Shown: positions 19,221 through 28,014 of the stretch, in pieces
Position numbering within the stretch: position 1 is the stretch's first letter
How the letters are laid out: the number at the start of each line of letters is the position of its first letter
NCBI RefSeq assembly: GCF_030913705.1
Contig: NZ_CP133190.1
Location: 1,612,001 to 1,676,000 of the forward strand
DNA from: Anaerocolumna sp. MB42-C2
GTDB lineage: Bacteria > Bacillota > Clostridia > Lachnospirales > Lachnospiraceae
Length of the DNA stretch: 64,000 nucleotides
Reading direction: 5' to 3'
Notes under the pieces: model-generated
What the model was told of the DNA's origin: nothing
Seen by the model: the letters and a program-made list of their open reading frames with translations, nothing else
Database searches by the model: none
Translations under genes and position numbers: made by a program

Positions 19221-19649
19221 ATGCAATTTCATTTCAATAGCAAATTAACACTTAACATTAAAGTGCATAAACTAATGGGGTTAAAATTATATATTCTGCC
19301 TTTTCTCATAACTGCACTGTTATTAACCGGATGCAGCTATATTAATACTAAGGATACTAAAGTCAAAAAATATTCTGCTGCCGCAGCCGGATATGGCGGA
19401 GATGTTACTGTAGAGGTAACTGCAGCAAGTACCGGTAAAATAGGTACATTACGGGTTGATGCCTCACAGGAAACTCCTGATATCGGGGGTAAAGCCGCTT
19501 CCAGAATGGCTAAAACGATTGTGGCCAAACAAAGCCTTTCAATTGATTCCATATCCGGTGCCACCATTACCTGTAAAGCTGTTTTAAGTGCTGCAGAAAC
19601 AGCACTAAAAGAAGCCGGAATTGATACGGAAGCATTAAAAGGTAAGTAA
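19221..19649 (+). CDS. FMN-binding domain lipoprotein
   Basis: A 142-residue secreted lipoprotein with a membrane-spanning signal (about 20-37) ending in the lipobox LTGC (lipid Cys38). The mature part is an FMN_bind domain ending in D-S-I-S-G-A-T; Thr115 is the expected site of covalent FMN attachment by an ApbE flavin transferase. Such proteins carry electrons across the outer face of the membrane in respiratory or reductase chains. The ATG at 19221 is chosen because GGAGG lies seven bases upstream. The neighbouring nitroreductase suggests a shared redox function. No ApbE gene is visible nearby. Confidence 0.85.
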   Translation: MQFHFNSKLTLNIKVHKLMGLKLYILPFLITALLLTGCSYINTKDTKVKKYSAAAAGYGGDVTVEVTAASTGKIGTLRVDASQETPDIGGKAASRMAKTIVAKQSLSIDSISGATITCKAVLSAAETALKEAGIDTEALKGK

Positions 19650-19671
19650 TTTAAAGGTCTATGATGAAATA

Positions 19672-19768
19672 TTGAGTAATCTTTTGCAGAAATAAAGTAC
19701 AAGCTGATTACTCAATAACACCCAGGCTTTCTTAGCAGTCATCGCGATGAATAGCTAATTGCTATTCT
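19672..19768. other. Two hairpins downstream of the FMN-binding lipoprotein gene
   Basis: TTGAGTAATC (19672-19681) pairs with GATTACTCAA (19706-19715), and GAATAGC (19750-19756) pairs with GCTATTC (19762-19768). Neither is followed by a clear T run. One may end the lipoprotein transcript. Confidence 0.4.
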
Positions 19769-19806
19769 TCCCAAACCTCGTATCCAAGGCTTTTGGCCCG
19801 CTAATT

Positions 19807-20133
19807 TCAATATGTCCCCTCCGATATATCTAATTCTAATTTTATATCCGCTTTATTTTTTCCTACCAGTTTTAATTGGTTTGTTCCCTTTTTTAAAGAA
19901 AGAGTAGTTTGTTTCTTATCATCGTTTTCTATCTTCTGATCACCGAAAGCAATCACATGAATTATATTATCAGGAGTTATAAGAACTAATTTTGCTTTTC
20001 CAGAAGTAACCGAAAAAAGATAACTGATATTAATATCCGTATCTTCGTCACATTCATATTTCCAAATGGTATAGGAGCCGCTTATTTTAATTCTTCCGGA
20101 ATATTTATCCCCATCAGCTTCCAGTTCATTCAC
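19807..20133 (-). CDS. Hypothetical protein, possibly 5'-truncated
   Basis: A 108-residue acidic, beta-rich protein that I do not recognise. Regular hydrophobic/polar alternation (LVLITPDNIIHVIAFGD, TTLSLKKGTNQLKLVGK) suggests an immunoglobulin- or jelly-roll-like fold, as in small surface lipoproteins. The only start is a GTG with no good ribosome site and a stop four codons upstream. Expected signal-peptide residues are missing, so this may be the tail of a decayed lipoprotein gene. Confidence 0.4.
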   Translation of the reverse strand: MNELEADGDKYSGRIKISGSYTIWKYECDEDTDINISYLFSVTSGKAKLVLITPDNIIHVIAFGDQKIENDDKKQTTLSLKKGTNQLKLVGKNKADIKLELDISEGTY

Positions 20134-20375
20134 ATGAATACCGCTTTAAACTGTTTATAGTCATAATGTGTATCATAATACATATTATTCCATACTGCAA
20201 TCATTTCTGTTTGTTGCGGCAGTCAATTATAAGTCATTTTATAAGTCAATGAATATAATCAATATCCCAAACCCAGTAAATAAGCCATTCCCGGCACCCA
20301 AAAATAATCCTTTACTTTACGACTTCATCGTGTTAAAATTATACTGTTAGAATATACTTATCAGGAGATGGAAAT

Positions 20376-20681
20376 ATGAGCAAAAATATCAGAACTTCTG
20401 CCGTGGACCATTTATTTGAAGCAATATTAAGTTTAAAAGATTCGGAAGAATGTTATACTTTCTTTGAAGATATCTGTACTGTGAATGAACTATTATCCTT
20501 ATCCCAGCGTTTTGAAGTAGCACGCATGCTGCGTAATCATAAAACCTACTTAGAGATAGCCGAAAAAACAGGAGCTTCTACTGCAACCATCAGCAGAGTG
20601 AATCGATCACTTAACTATGGTAAAGATGGATATGATATGGTCTTTTCAAGAATATCGGATACAAAAGATACCAATGACTAA
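20376..20681 (+). CDS. YerC/YecD family TrpR-related protein
   Basis: A 101-residue helix-turn-helix protein of the TrpR superfamily. The FEDICTVNEL, LSLSQRFEVARML and TYLEIAEKTGASTATISRVNRSL segments are typical of the YerC/YecD family. In Bacilli and Clostridia it is found near pcrA, as here (1.2 kb away). The DNA-binding helices are intact; the ligand and targets are unknown. An AGGAGA site precedes the ATG. A bidirectional terminator follows the gene. Confidence 0.92.
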   Translation: MSKNIRTSAVDHLFEAILSLKDSEECYTFFEDICTVNELLSLSQRFEVARMLRNHKTYLEIAEKTGASTATISRVNRSLNYGKDGYDMVFSRISDTKDTND

Positions 20682-20763
20682 TCAGTAGTAATACTTAACA
20701 TCAATATGACTTAACAACTGACCAGCAAAATTGTTATAATTTAAGGAATTGGACATGTATGTT

Positions 20764-20800
20764 AAAACCCCCTCCAAGTATTACTTTGTGAGGGGGTTTT
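20764..20800. terminator. Bidirectional intrinsic terminator
   Basis: AAAACCCCCTC (20764-20774) and GAGGGGGTTTT (20790-20800) form an 11-bp stem with a 15-base loop. It separates the convergent yerC-like and DUF1836 genes and should serve both. Confidence 0.85.
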
Positions 20801-20805
20801 TATAA

Positions 20806-21420
20806 TTAATCTTTTTTCTTTACTTTCTTTTTATCTAGAATGGATTCATCAATTAATTTTTCTATCATCTGTTTTTTAACATATACATCAAAACTCAGCA
20901 TACATATAAAAGAAAAAGTATTAAGAAATTCTCTTTCTTCCTCTGATTCTATATTGGGGAAAGTTTCTCGTGATTTATTAAATTTTCGAATAACATCTTT
21001 TAGCAGATTATCCATCTGGTCTTTTTCATAACTGAATACTTCTTTATAGATAGCTTCCAAACCGATGTCAGAACCTTTACCGTAATATTTTTCCGTAAGG
21101 GGATTAAAGATATGCTGAATATCACTTATTGTCAAAATATTCTTAAAATAATAGATAAAGATTAATAACAAAATATGCTCTTTTGAGTATTTCTTTTTAT
21201 TCGGCGGTGGTAACAACTCATTTTTAGTATAATTATTAATCATGGTTTTTGTAAGAAGCTTATCTTCACTGTAGCGCTTGGAAGATTTTAAGTGTTCATC
21301 CATGAAAGTGGTAACCTGATCCATATATAAATCAATATTAGGAATATCATCCGGATTAATATAATCCAGTTTTCTAATACTTTCTATTAAACTTTTCAAA
21401 CATTCTTCATCATTACTCAT
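20806..21420 (-). CDS. DUF1836 domain protein
   Basis: A 204-residue protein matching DUF1836, a family of predicted DNA-binding proteins with a MerR-like helix-turn-helix (TKTMINNYTKNELLPPP followed by YSKEHILLLIFI). Family members occur widely in Firmicutes and their function is undefined. The ATG at 21420 is preceded by AGAGGTGAT at about ten bases; a GTG at 21426 could also be used. It ends against a shared terminator and is divergent from the DUF6774-type gene. Confidence 0.82.
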   Translation of the reverse strand: MSNDEECLKSLIESIRKLDYINPDDIPNIDLYMDQVTTFMDEHLKSSKRYSEDKLLTKTMINNYTKNELLPPPNKKKYSKEHILLLIFIYYFKNILTISDIQHIFNPLTEKYYGKGSDIGLEAIYKEVFSYEKDQMDNLLKDVIRKFNKSRETFPNIESEEEREFLNTFSFICMLSFDVYVKKQMIEKLIDESILDKKKVKKKD

Positions 21421-21549
21421 ATCCACTGTTATCACCTCTTACTGTATATTATATAGTATTTAATACTAGATGTAAACACATATTTTTCTTTTCACCATGC
21501 CCAAGCACGCTTCCAAAGGGGATACATATATTAAAACTGAGGTGATTCT

Positions 21550-21753
21550 ATGAGTCCGGAAGAACTAGCTGCTTTGGCAACCTCTCTGGCGATAGCAATA
21601 GCAAAGGATAAAACAACAGATGAAATTGATTTGATAGCCATATTGTTAGCACAAATCGGTACGACTTTAGGAACCATTTCTCTCCAGAGAGAACGTTTAA
21701 AACCTAAATCGGAATCCGGTACCACACCGCCTGTACCTCCAATTATCTTATAA
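21550..21753 (+). CDS. Small DUF6774-type protein
   Basis: A 67-residue protein with an amphipathic helical start (MSPEELAALATSLAIAIAK) and a proline-rich tail (TTPPVPPI). The sequence is like a short family common in Lachnospiraceae (DUF6774) of unknown function. A clear GAGGTGAT ribosome site six bases upstream supports translation. It precedes pcrA but has about 90 bases of its own spacer before the pcrA promoter's start site. Confidence 0.7.
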   Translation: MSPEELAALATSLAIAIAKDKTTDEIDLIAILLAQIGTTLGTISLQRERLKPKSESGTTPPVPPIIL

Positions 21754-21785
21754 ATCCAATCTGATTTGGCCGGAAAAGATACAGG

Positions 21786-21828
21786 TTGTACAGTCCCTGT
21801 TTTCATGTTATAATATAAACATATGTTT
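21786..21828 (+). promoter_or_regulatory. pcrA promoter with LexA-like SOS box
   Basis: TTGTAC (21786-21791), a 17-base spacer and an extended -10, TG-T-TATAAT (hexamer 21809-21814), form the promoter. The palindrome AAACATATGTTT (21817-21828) covers the predicted start site. It is identical to the palindrome in the other helicase promoter at 11559-11570. Confidence 0.7.
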
Positions 21829-21919
21829 GCAATTAACCGGCGGATTGTTGTACCTTTTACCGGTTTATCATTATAATTAGAAAATTTACATGAAATACAT
21901 AAGTCAGGTGGTAATAAAC

Positions 21920-24271
21920 ATGAGCATATATGATACACTTAATAAAGAACAACGAAGAGCAGTTGAACATGATAAAGGTCCTTTGCTTATATTAGCCGGT
22001 GCCGGTTCAGGAAAAACCCGAGTCTTAACTCACAGAATAGCATATCTGATTGAGCACCGGGATGTAAATCCCTGGAACATATTAGCTTTAACTTTTACAA
22101 ATAAAGCGGCCAGTGAAATGCGTGAACGTGTCGATAAAATCGTTGGATATGGTTCTGAAAACATATGGGTGAGTACCTTTCATTCTACCTGCGTAAGAAT
22201 TCTAAGACGATGGATTGATCATATCGGATATGACAGAAGTTTCACTATCTATGATTCGGATGACCAGAAATCCTTAATGAGGGAAGTCTGTAAGCATCTG
22301 AATATTGATACCAAGATGTTTAAGGAACGCTCTCTTTTATCCGTTATTTCTTCAGCCAAGGATGAGCTCATATCCCCGGAGGAATATGAACTCCGTGCGG
22401 TAGGAGATTTTACAAAAGCTAAATTTGCCGCTGTATATAAAGAATATCAAAGAAGATTAAGGTCTAACAATGCTTTGGATTTTGATGACTTGATTTTTAA
22501 AACAGTTGAGTTATTCCAAACCAGCAGAGAAGCTTTAAATTATTACCAGAATCGGTTTCATTATATTATGGTGGATGAATACCAGGATACGAATACCGTC
22601 CAATTTAAATTAATCAGTCTTTTAGCGAATGGAATTAACGAGGATGGTAACAGGGAGCATAATCTCTGTGTTGTTGGTGATGATGACCAGTCCATTTATA
22701 AATTCCGTGGTGCCAATATCTATAATATTCTTAATTTTGAGAAAGAATATACTAATGCTAAAGTTATTAAACTGGAACAGAATTACCGTTCAACCAAGCG
22801 GATTCTGGAAGCGGCAAATGAAGTAATCAGCAATAATGCCGGCAGAAAAGAAAAAGCTTTATGGACAGATAATGCAGAGGGTGAACCTGTACGTTTTACA
22901 CAGTTTGATCATGATTATGAAGAAGCTGACAGCATTGTAAATGAAATTGCCGGGACCGTTTCATCCGGTGAAGCAACTTATCAGGATTTCGCCATACTTT
23001 ATCGAACCAATGCGCAATCCCGTGTATTTGAAGAAAAATTAATACTAAAAAATATTCCATATAAAATCATCGGAAGTATCAATTTTTATGCAAGAAAAGA
23101 AGTAAAGGATTTATTATCCTACTTAAAAACCATTGATAACGGTTTGGATAATCTGGCAGTGAAACGAATTATTAATATTCCAAAACGTGGTATTGGTCTG
23201 ACAACCATTGACAAGATTGATGATTATGCCTTTAAAAATGGGATCAGCTTTTATGAAGCATTAAAACGTGCGGACTATATCCCTACCCTTGGACGAGCCG
23301 CTGCTAAAATATCTTCTTTCGTCAGCATGATAGAAGTATTAAAGTCCAATTTGTCTTCCTCTGATTACACCCTAACAGATTTATTGGAAGAAATCCTAGA
23401 TGCAACCGGTTATATCAGTGCATTGGAAGCACAGGATACGGAAGATGCGGAAGACCGCATTGAAATTATCGGCGAGTTAAAAAGTAAAATTAAGACATAT
23501 GAAGAAAATGCATTGGAACAACCAACTTTAAGTGATTTCTTAGAGGAAGTTGCATTGGTTTCCGATATCGACAATTTATCGGAAGACAATAATATGGTAG
23601 TCCTTATGACCTTACATTCTGCTAAAGGTTTGGAATTTCCCTATGTGTATTTATGCGGTATGGAAGAAGGTATATTTCCAAGTTATATGTCCATTCATGC
23701 AGATGATCCGGAAACAGAAATCGAAGAAGAACGCAGATTATGTTATGTAGGAATTACCAGAGCCATGAAACGGCTGGGATTAAGTGCCGCATCTCAGCGT
23801 ATGATAAGAGGCGAGACACAATTTAACCGGCCGTCCCGGTTTATTAATGAAATTCCCAGGTATTTGTTAACCCTGGAACGTAATCCTTTTAAATCAAACC
23901 CTCTAAAAAGTAATTCCTATATGAGTTTATCCCGTGATTCAAATAACCGCCTATATCCTGCTGGTGTTAACTTAAGAGGTGCTGCTTTCGTTTCTAATGG
24001 AAAAACAGATTATGGTACCGGAACTTCTAATAAATTAAATGATATAATCTTTCAAAAACCATATGCTGCCTCCGCTCCCAAGGAATTTGAGGGTAAAAAT
24101 ATGGGTACTTTGGATTACGGTATCGGCGATACTGTGCAGCATATAAAATTTGGTGTTGGTATCGTAACGAATATTAATTCCGGCGGTAAGGATTATGAAG
24201 TTACGGTAGAATTTTCTAATTTTGGTATTAAAAAAATGCTGGCTTCTTTTGCAAAGCTAAAAAAATTGTAG
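21920..24271 (+). CDS. pcrA: ATP-dependent DNA helicase PcrA
   Basis: A 783-residue superfamily-1A helicase that unwinds DNA 3' to 5' in replication restart, plasmid rolling-circle replication and excision repair. All motifs are present: GAGSGKT (27-33), VDEYQDTN, GDDDQSIYKFRGA, NYRST, TLHSAKGLEF and YVGITRA. The C-terminal domain (HIKFGVGIVTNI to the end) is the PcrA tudor-like RNA-polymerase-interaction module. The ATG at 21920 follows AGGTGG; an ATG ten codons earlier has no site. A LexA-like box in the promoter suggests SOS control. No ligA follows, unlike in Bacillus. Confidence 0.96.
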   Translation: MSIYDTLNKEQRRAVEHDKGPLLILAGAGSGKTRVLTHRIAYLIEHRDVNPWNILALTFTNKAASEMRERVDKIVGYGSENIWVSTFHSTCVRILRRWIDHIGYDRSFTIYDSDDQKSLMREVCKHLNIDTKMFKERSLLSVISSAKDELISPEEYELRAVGDFTKAKFAAVYKEYQRRLRSNNALDFDDLIFKTVELFQTSREALNYYQNRFHYIMVDEYQDTNTVQFKLISLLANGINEDGNREHNLCVVGDDDQSIYKFRGANIYNILNFEKEYTNAKVIKLEQNYRSTKRILEAANEVISNNAGRKEKALWTDNAEGEPVRFTQFDHDYEEADSIVNEIAGTVSSGEATYQDFAILYRTNAQSRVFEEKLILKNIPYKIIGSINFYARKEVKDLLSYLKTIDNGLDNLAVKRIINIPKRGIGLTTIDKIDDYAFKNGISFYEALKRADYIPTLGRAAAKISSFVSMIEVLKSNLSSSDYTLTDLLEEILDATGYISALEAQDTEDAEDRIEIIGELKSKIKTYEENALEQPTLSDFLEEVALVSDIDNLSEDNNMVVLMTLHSAKGLEFPYVYLCGMEEGIFPSYMSIHADDPETEIEEERRLCYVGITRAMKRLGLSAASQRMIRGETQFNRPSRFINEIPRYLLTLERNPFKSNPLKSNSYMSLSRDSNNRLYPAGVNLRGAAFVSNGKTDYGTGTSNKLNDIIFQKPYAASAPKEFEGKNMGTLDYGIGDTVQHIKFGVGIVTNINSGGKDYEVTVEFSNFGIKKMLASFAKLKKL

Positions 24272-24320
24272 CAATTTCATGCATTTTCCAGAATTTCTAT
24301 AGTAAAAAGCCTCATATCGT

Positions 24321-24328
24321 GGTATAAT
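24321..24328 (+). promoter_or_regulatory. Extended -10 promoter
   Basis: TGG-TATAAT with the hexamer at 24323-24328 forms an extended -10 for the small acidic membrane protein gene. The -35 (TAGTAA, 17 bases upstream) is poor, as is usual for extended -10 promoters. Confidence 0.6.
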
Positions 24329-24366
24329 AGGATAGAACTCATTTTACGATGAAAGGATGTGTTATA

Positions 24367-24693
24367 ATGAACATGAACAATAAACTAGAAGAATTATTAA
24401 ACGCAGCTAGATTAGGTGATTTACTTCACAGTAAAAAAGCAGCAGAGGAAAAAAGAACCAACTGCGTACTTATGATATTAGCTGTAATTGGTGCAGTTGC
24501 TGCGGTTGCCGGTATTGCTTATGCAGTATACAAATACTTAACACCGGATTACCTTGAAGATTTTGAAGACGATTTTGATGATGATTTTGATGATGACTTT
24601 GATGATGAAGAAGAAAGTGCCTGCAATTGTAAGTTTGGAGACAAAGCTACGAAAGCTTCTTCATTAGAAGATGAGGCGACTCCGGAAGCTTAA
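24367..24693 (+). CDS. Small membrane protein with acidic tail
   Basis: A 108-residue protein with a basic amphipathic N-terminus (NNKLEELLNAARLGDLLHSKK), one membrane helix (about 33-57), and a very acidic repeat-like segment of Asp/Phe (DDFDD repeated). A short cysteine pair (CNC) and a tail follow. Similar proteins are frequent in Lachnospiraceae but have no known role. The ATG at 24367 is chosen from AAAGGATG; an ATG at 24349 overlaps that site. It ends at a terminator and is not part of the pcrA operon. Confidence 0.75.
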   Translation: MNMNNKLEELLNAARLGDLLHSKKAAEEKRTNCVLMILAVIGAVAAVAGIAYAVYKYLTPDYLEDFEDDFDDDFDDDFDDEEESACNCKFGDKATKASSLEDEATPEA

Positions 24694-24740
24694 TTATAAC
24701 TTCTTTTATACCTCAATATTAATAATTATACAAACAAGTA

Positions 24741-24771
24741 ATGAGCCTGCAATGATAACAGGCTCATTTTT
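24741..24771 (+). terminator. Intrinsic terminator
   Basis: ATGAGCCTG (24741-24749) and CAGGCTCAT (24759-24767) form a 9-bp stem followed by TTTTT. It ends the small membrane protein transcript. Confidence 0.85.
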
Positions 24772-24809
24772 AAGTGAACAATTATTAAACTTGCTTATTG
24801 CTTATTTAA

Positions 24810-25384
24810 TTACTTTTTATAAGCTTTGGCTGCGTATTCTGTAGTAACTAAATCTTTATAAGGTGCCCTTGTAGTGATAACCCCGGCATCCTCCAGGATA
24901 TCCTGTAATAAATTAAAACTTTCTTCTTCAAAAACCGTATTTTCTTTCCAGGTATTCTGTTCATAATATCTTGTTACAATTGCGGTAACCGTATCAAGAT
25001 CAGTTTCTTTAAATTGTGGAGCAATCACCTTAGCTATCTCTTTAGGAGTATGTGAATTAACATAATCTAATCCTTTTTGAATAGCATTGGTGAATTTCTG
25101 GATTACTTCAGGATTTTTTTTGATGTAACTCTTCTTAGCAGAATATGCAGTATAAGGAACTTTTCCGCTTTCTACTCCTAAAGAAGCCACTACTTTACCA
25201 TTTCCTTCTTTTTCAAGTGCAGTTGCGCTTGGTTCAAATTCCACTGTATAATCTCCGGTACCTGCAGCAAATGCCTGTGATGTTAATCCAAAATCAATAT
25301 TCTGTACAATTGTTAAGTCATTCTTAGGATCTATCCCATTTTTCTTAAGGATATATTCCAAAACCATTTGCGGCATACCACCGG
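24810..25384 (-). pseudogene. 3' half of an ABC transporter substrate-binding protein gene, cut by an island
   Basis: The frame encodes the last 188 or so residues of an NMT1/SsuA-like periplasmic-binding-type lipoprotein (MPQMVLEYILKKNG to the C-terminal KAYKK). Features include DFGLTSQAF, VEFEPSATALEKEG and YSAKKSYIKKNPEVI, typical of the second lobe of nitrate, taurine or pyrimidine-precursor binding proteins. The 5' part is missing here; its continuation lies at 62793-63010, beyond a 37.4-kb insertion. The frame joins exactly through the 7-bp repeat CCGGTGG to give ...GGRAGG-MPQM... The fragment has no promoter or ribosome site and should not make a working protein. Confidence 0.9.
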
Positions 25385-27231
25385 TTTGACATGGACTCCA
25401 TGTAAATTTTTACCCTATTATTAAGTTCACTCTTTGAAACAAGGATTTCATAAGGTTTTAACCGGTCCCCCGTTTCTTTCAGGATACCTTTGCTTATCAT
25501 GATTTGGATATAGGGACGTACTGCTTTTTTACATTTTTTATAGCCCCGTTTTGTCAGCTCCTCCGACAGATGTTTTGCTGATGTATACGTTCTGTCTTCC
25601 TGCTGAATTAATTTCATGGTTGTAAGAATAATCTCATGCTCATATTTGTTGAGGTCTTCTGCCGGACTGTATTTAACTAATTTACTAAGACCGTATTTTA
25701 ATTCGATTTCAGGTAGTCCGTCTTTATCTACTATGATTTTCTCAACCAGAATTTCTATATCCTTTCGGTTGATATTGCCTTTATCTATTATGGAATCAAC
25801 AACCTGCAGAGCAGTTGCTAATTTGCCCTGGTTGTTGGAATTGGTAATTCTGGTATCCTCCAGTTCTTTCAGTTGGGATTCATAACTGTTTATTTTCGCT
25901 AATATTTCGGTCATCAGTTCAGAATAAGTTTCATTAATAATCTTTTCATCCCCGGCATTCGATGTTAGTTCATTTAATTTCTGTGAAAGCAGAACTTTTA
26001 ACTTACTTTTGTTTTTCTTTATAGAATCCTTTAATATTCTTCTTTTGTCCTCAATCGACTCTTTCTCCTTGATAAAATCACTCATATCATAAGTCCTGAT
26101 AATTTCTGCCAGAACATTTCGACATAACTTTATATAATTAATAACATCCTCTATCAGATCGGACTCATTAATCAGATGGGTATATTCACAATATCTTTTT
26201 CCTTTTTGATTATAGGTATTACACAGATAATATTTCCGTTTGGTATTATTTTTACGAAGTATCGGCGTAAAGCGGCTGCCACAGTCTTTACAGATTAAAC
26301 ATCCTCCTAAAATATTACCCTCGCTGCTCTGTCCGCGGTAATTGGTATGTATTCTCTTCTTCCTGATTTCCTGTACCAGATCATAGGAATTTTTATCAAT
26401 AATAGGTTCATGGTTATCCCGAAAGAGAATCTGGTCTTCTTTCGATACTCTCCGATCCGTACCGTTAATCGTAACCCGTGCTCTCTTATGAGCTCTTAGG
26501 TTACCGATATAAAAATCATTTTTTAATATATCAGCAACCATTCCGTCCGTCCAGGCAGAAGAAATTTTATGTTTTAAAACTTTACCCTCGCTCAGATATC
26601 TATTATGAATCATCATAGAGGGAGTTGGTATCCCCTGCTCCGTAAGTTTAACCGCAATTTTCCGATATCCGTATCCCTGAAGATAAAACTCAAAAATCAG
26701 ACGAATATATTCTGCTTCTTCCTCAATAATAATAATTTTTGATTTATCATTTTTATCTCTAGCATATCCAAATGGTACTCTTAATATCAAAGTTCCTTTT
26801 TCCTGACGCGCTCTTATGACTTTACGTATTTTCCTGCTTGTGTCTTTTACGTATCTCTCATTATACCACGTTTTAATACCTATAATATCGTCTTCATCCT
26901 CTAAGGTATCATAATTATCGTCAACCAGCAATAAGCGTTTACCACGTTCTTTAAAATCGTCAAGAAGTAAAAGCACTTTTGCATTATGTCTCCCGATTCG
27001 TGATAAGTCTTTCGCTATTACTGTATCAATATTATGATCCAGATCTTCCAGTAATTTTTTAAAACCGGGCCGGTTGAAACTGTATCCGGAGATACCGTCA
27101 TCTTCATACCAGGTATCGATGACATAACCTGATTCAGAAGCGAACTGGTTAATCAATAACTTTTGATTCTCTATAGAAACATAATTCTTTTTATCATCAT
27201 CTCGAGAAAGTCGTACATATCCCGCAACCAT
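25345..27231 (-). CDS. Large serine recombinase (TnpX/TndX-like integrase)
   Basis: A 628-residue site-specific recombinase. The N-terminal resolvase domain has the nucleophile Ser9 (YVRLSRDD), DDGISGYSFNRPGF and the arginine-bearing DLSRIGR. The recombinase domain includes PFGYARD and GYGYRKIAVKLTEQGIP. A zinc ribbon follows, with C-x2-C-x2-C (CLICKDC) and later cysteines (YLCNTY, RYCEY), and then a long coiled coil. It integrates and excises the island by cutting at a short core with a dinucleotide overlap. The gene runs across attL: the last 11 or so codons after the CCGGTGG core belong to the target gene. The start is an ATG after GAGGG. Confidence 0.95.
   Translation of the reverse strand: MVAGYVRLSRDDDKKNYVSIENQKLLINQFASESGYVIDTWYEDDGISGYSFNRPGFKKLLEDLDHNIDTVIAKDLSRIGRHNAKVLLLLDDFKERGKRLLLVDDNYDTLEDEDDIIGIKTWYNERYVKDTSRKIRKVIRARQEKGTLILRVPFGYARDKNDKSKIIIIEEEAEYIRLIFEFYLQGYGYRKIAVKLTEQGIPTPSMMIHNRYLSEGKVLKHKISSAWTDGMVADILKNDFYIGNLRAHKRARVTINGTDRRVSKEDQILFRDNHEPIIDKNSYDLVQEIRKKRIHTNYRGQSSEGNILGGCLICKDCGSRFTPILRKNNTKRKYYLCNTYNQKGKRYCEYTHLINESDLIEDVINYIKLCRNVLAEIIRTYDMSDFIKEKESIEDKRRILKDSIKKNKSKLKVLLSQKLNELTSNAGDEKIINETYSELMTEILAKINSYESQLKELEDTRITNSNNQGKLATALQVVDSIIDKGNINRKDIEILVEKIIVDKDGLPEIELKYGLSKLVKYSPAEDLNKYEHEIILTTMKLIQQEDRTYTSAKHLSEELTKRGYKKCKKAVRPYIQIMISKGILKETGDRLKPYEILVSKSELNNRVKIYMESMSNRWYAANGFGIYP
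25378..25384. repeat. attL core of the island
   Basis: CCACCGG on the plus strand (CCGGTGG on the minus strand) is identical to 62793-62799. Flanking bases differ at once on both sides, so the shared core is exactly 7 bp. It marks the crossover made by the recombinase encoded alongside. Confidence 0.85.
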
Positions 27232-27442
27232 TGAAATCCCTCACTTTTTATGTAATTATGTATTATAGTTCCCTGCAAATATAAGTTATAATTGTTTTAT
27301 GATTGAGCTGATAAAAGCCATATGAATCATTCACTTTCGTCGATCAGGACATTTTATAATTCTACGTTGAATATCATGCAATAAATAAATAGTGCAATTG
27401 GGCAGAATCACAAATTGATTTGATTTTTTTCGGGACAATCAT

Positions 27443-27646
27443 TCAGCATTTATCAGATGTTATATGATTCTTTATCACTGCCTTTAATCCTTCGTTTATA
27501 TCTTTATTACTGCTTCCATCTACAAAAGTAACCGTACGGAATCCTAGTGAGGTCCAATAATTCTTTATATATTCATATTCTTCCTGTTTCATCTCATCTG
27601 TTTTCCAGATATAATACGTTGGTTTCGAATGTGTCACTCCATACAC
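27443..27646 (-). CDS. Small hypothetical protein
   Basis: A 67-residue frame with an AGAGAGGATG ribosome site at a normal distance from its ATG. It has aromatic and charged residues (YYIWKTDEM, YIKNYWTSLGFRTVTFVDG) consistent with a compact alpha/beta fold. I do not recognise it. It lies just inside the island, downstream of the polymerase transcript and upstream of the recombinase. Confidence 0.5.
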   Translation of the reverse strand: MYGVTHSKPTYYIWKTDEMKQEEYEYIKNYWTSLGFRTVTFVDGSSNKDINEGLKAVIKNHITSDKC

Positions 27647-27705
27647 ATCCTCTCTAAATATGATACTTAAGATAATATATTTTAAAGTTTTGTAATTAAC
27701 AACAA

Positions 27706-27733
27706 AAAAGAAGCTGCAACTGCAACTTCTTTT
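27706..27733 (-). terminator. Intrinsic terminator-like hairpin
   Basis: AAAAGAAG (27706-27713) and CTTCTTTT (27726-27733) flank an inner TGCA-AC-TGCA pairing. A/T runs on both sides suggest termination of the polymerase operon. Confidence 0.55.
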
Positions 27734-28014
27734 CTTTCAGTTTATGAATTTAAAATTTCAATATTCGCTAAAACTTAGATTTAAAAAATAATGTTTGAAG
27801 TATAATTTTTTAATACCTGCCGGTTTATGTATCCATTTTCACCGGATTACGCAAAATGACGGGACAGCTAGGAAAAATTCCATTAATCGGCAAGGCCTTT
27901 TTGCGCGTTCTTGTGTGCAATTTTCTATTCTAAAGCAATGGTCATGAGTGTACATCATTTCTAAAAATTATTATAATTGAATACATTGCTATATAAATTA
28001 AGCATACAAATATT

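Noticed and set aside
24349-24366. Upstream ATG for the small acidic membrane protein
   Set aside because: The ATG lies inside the AAAGGATG ribosome site of the next ATG, so the downstream start is used.
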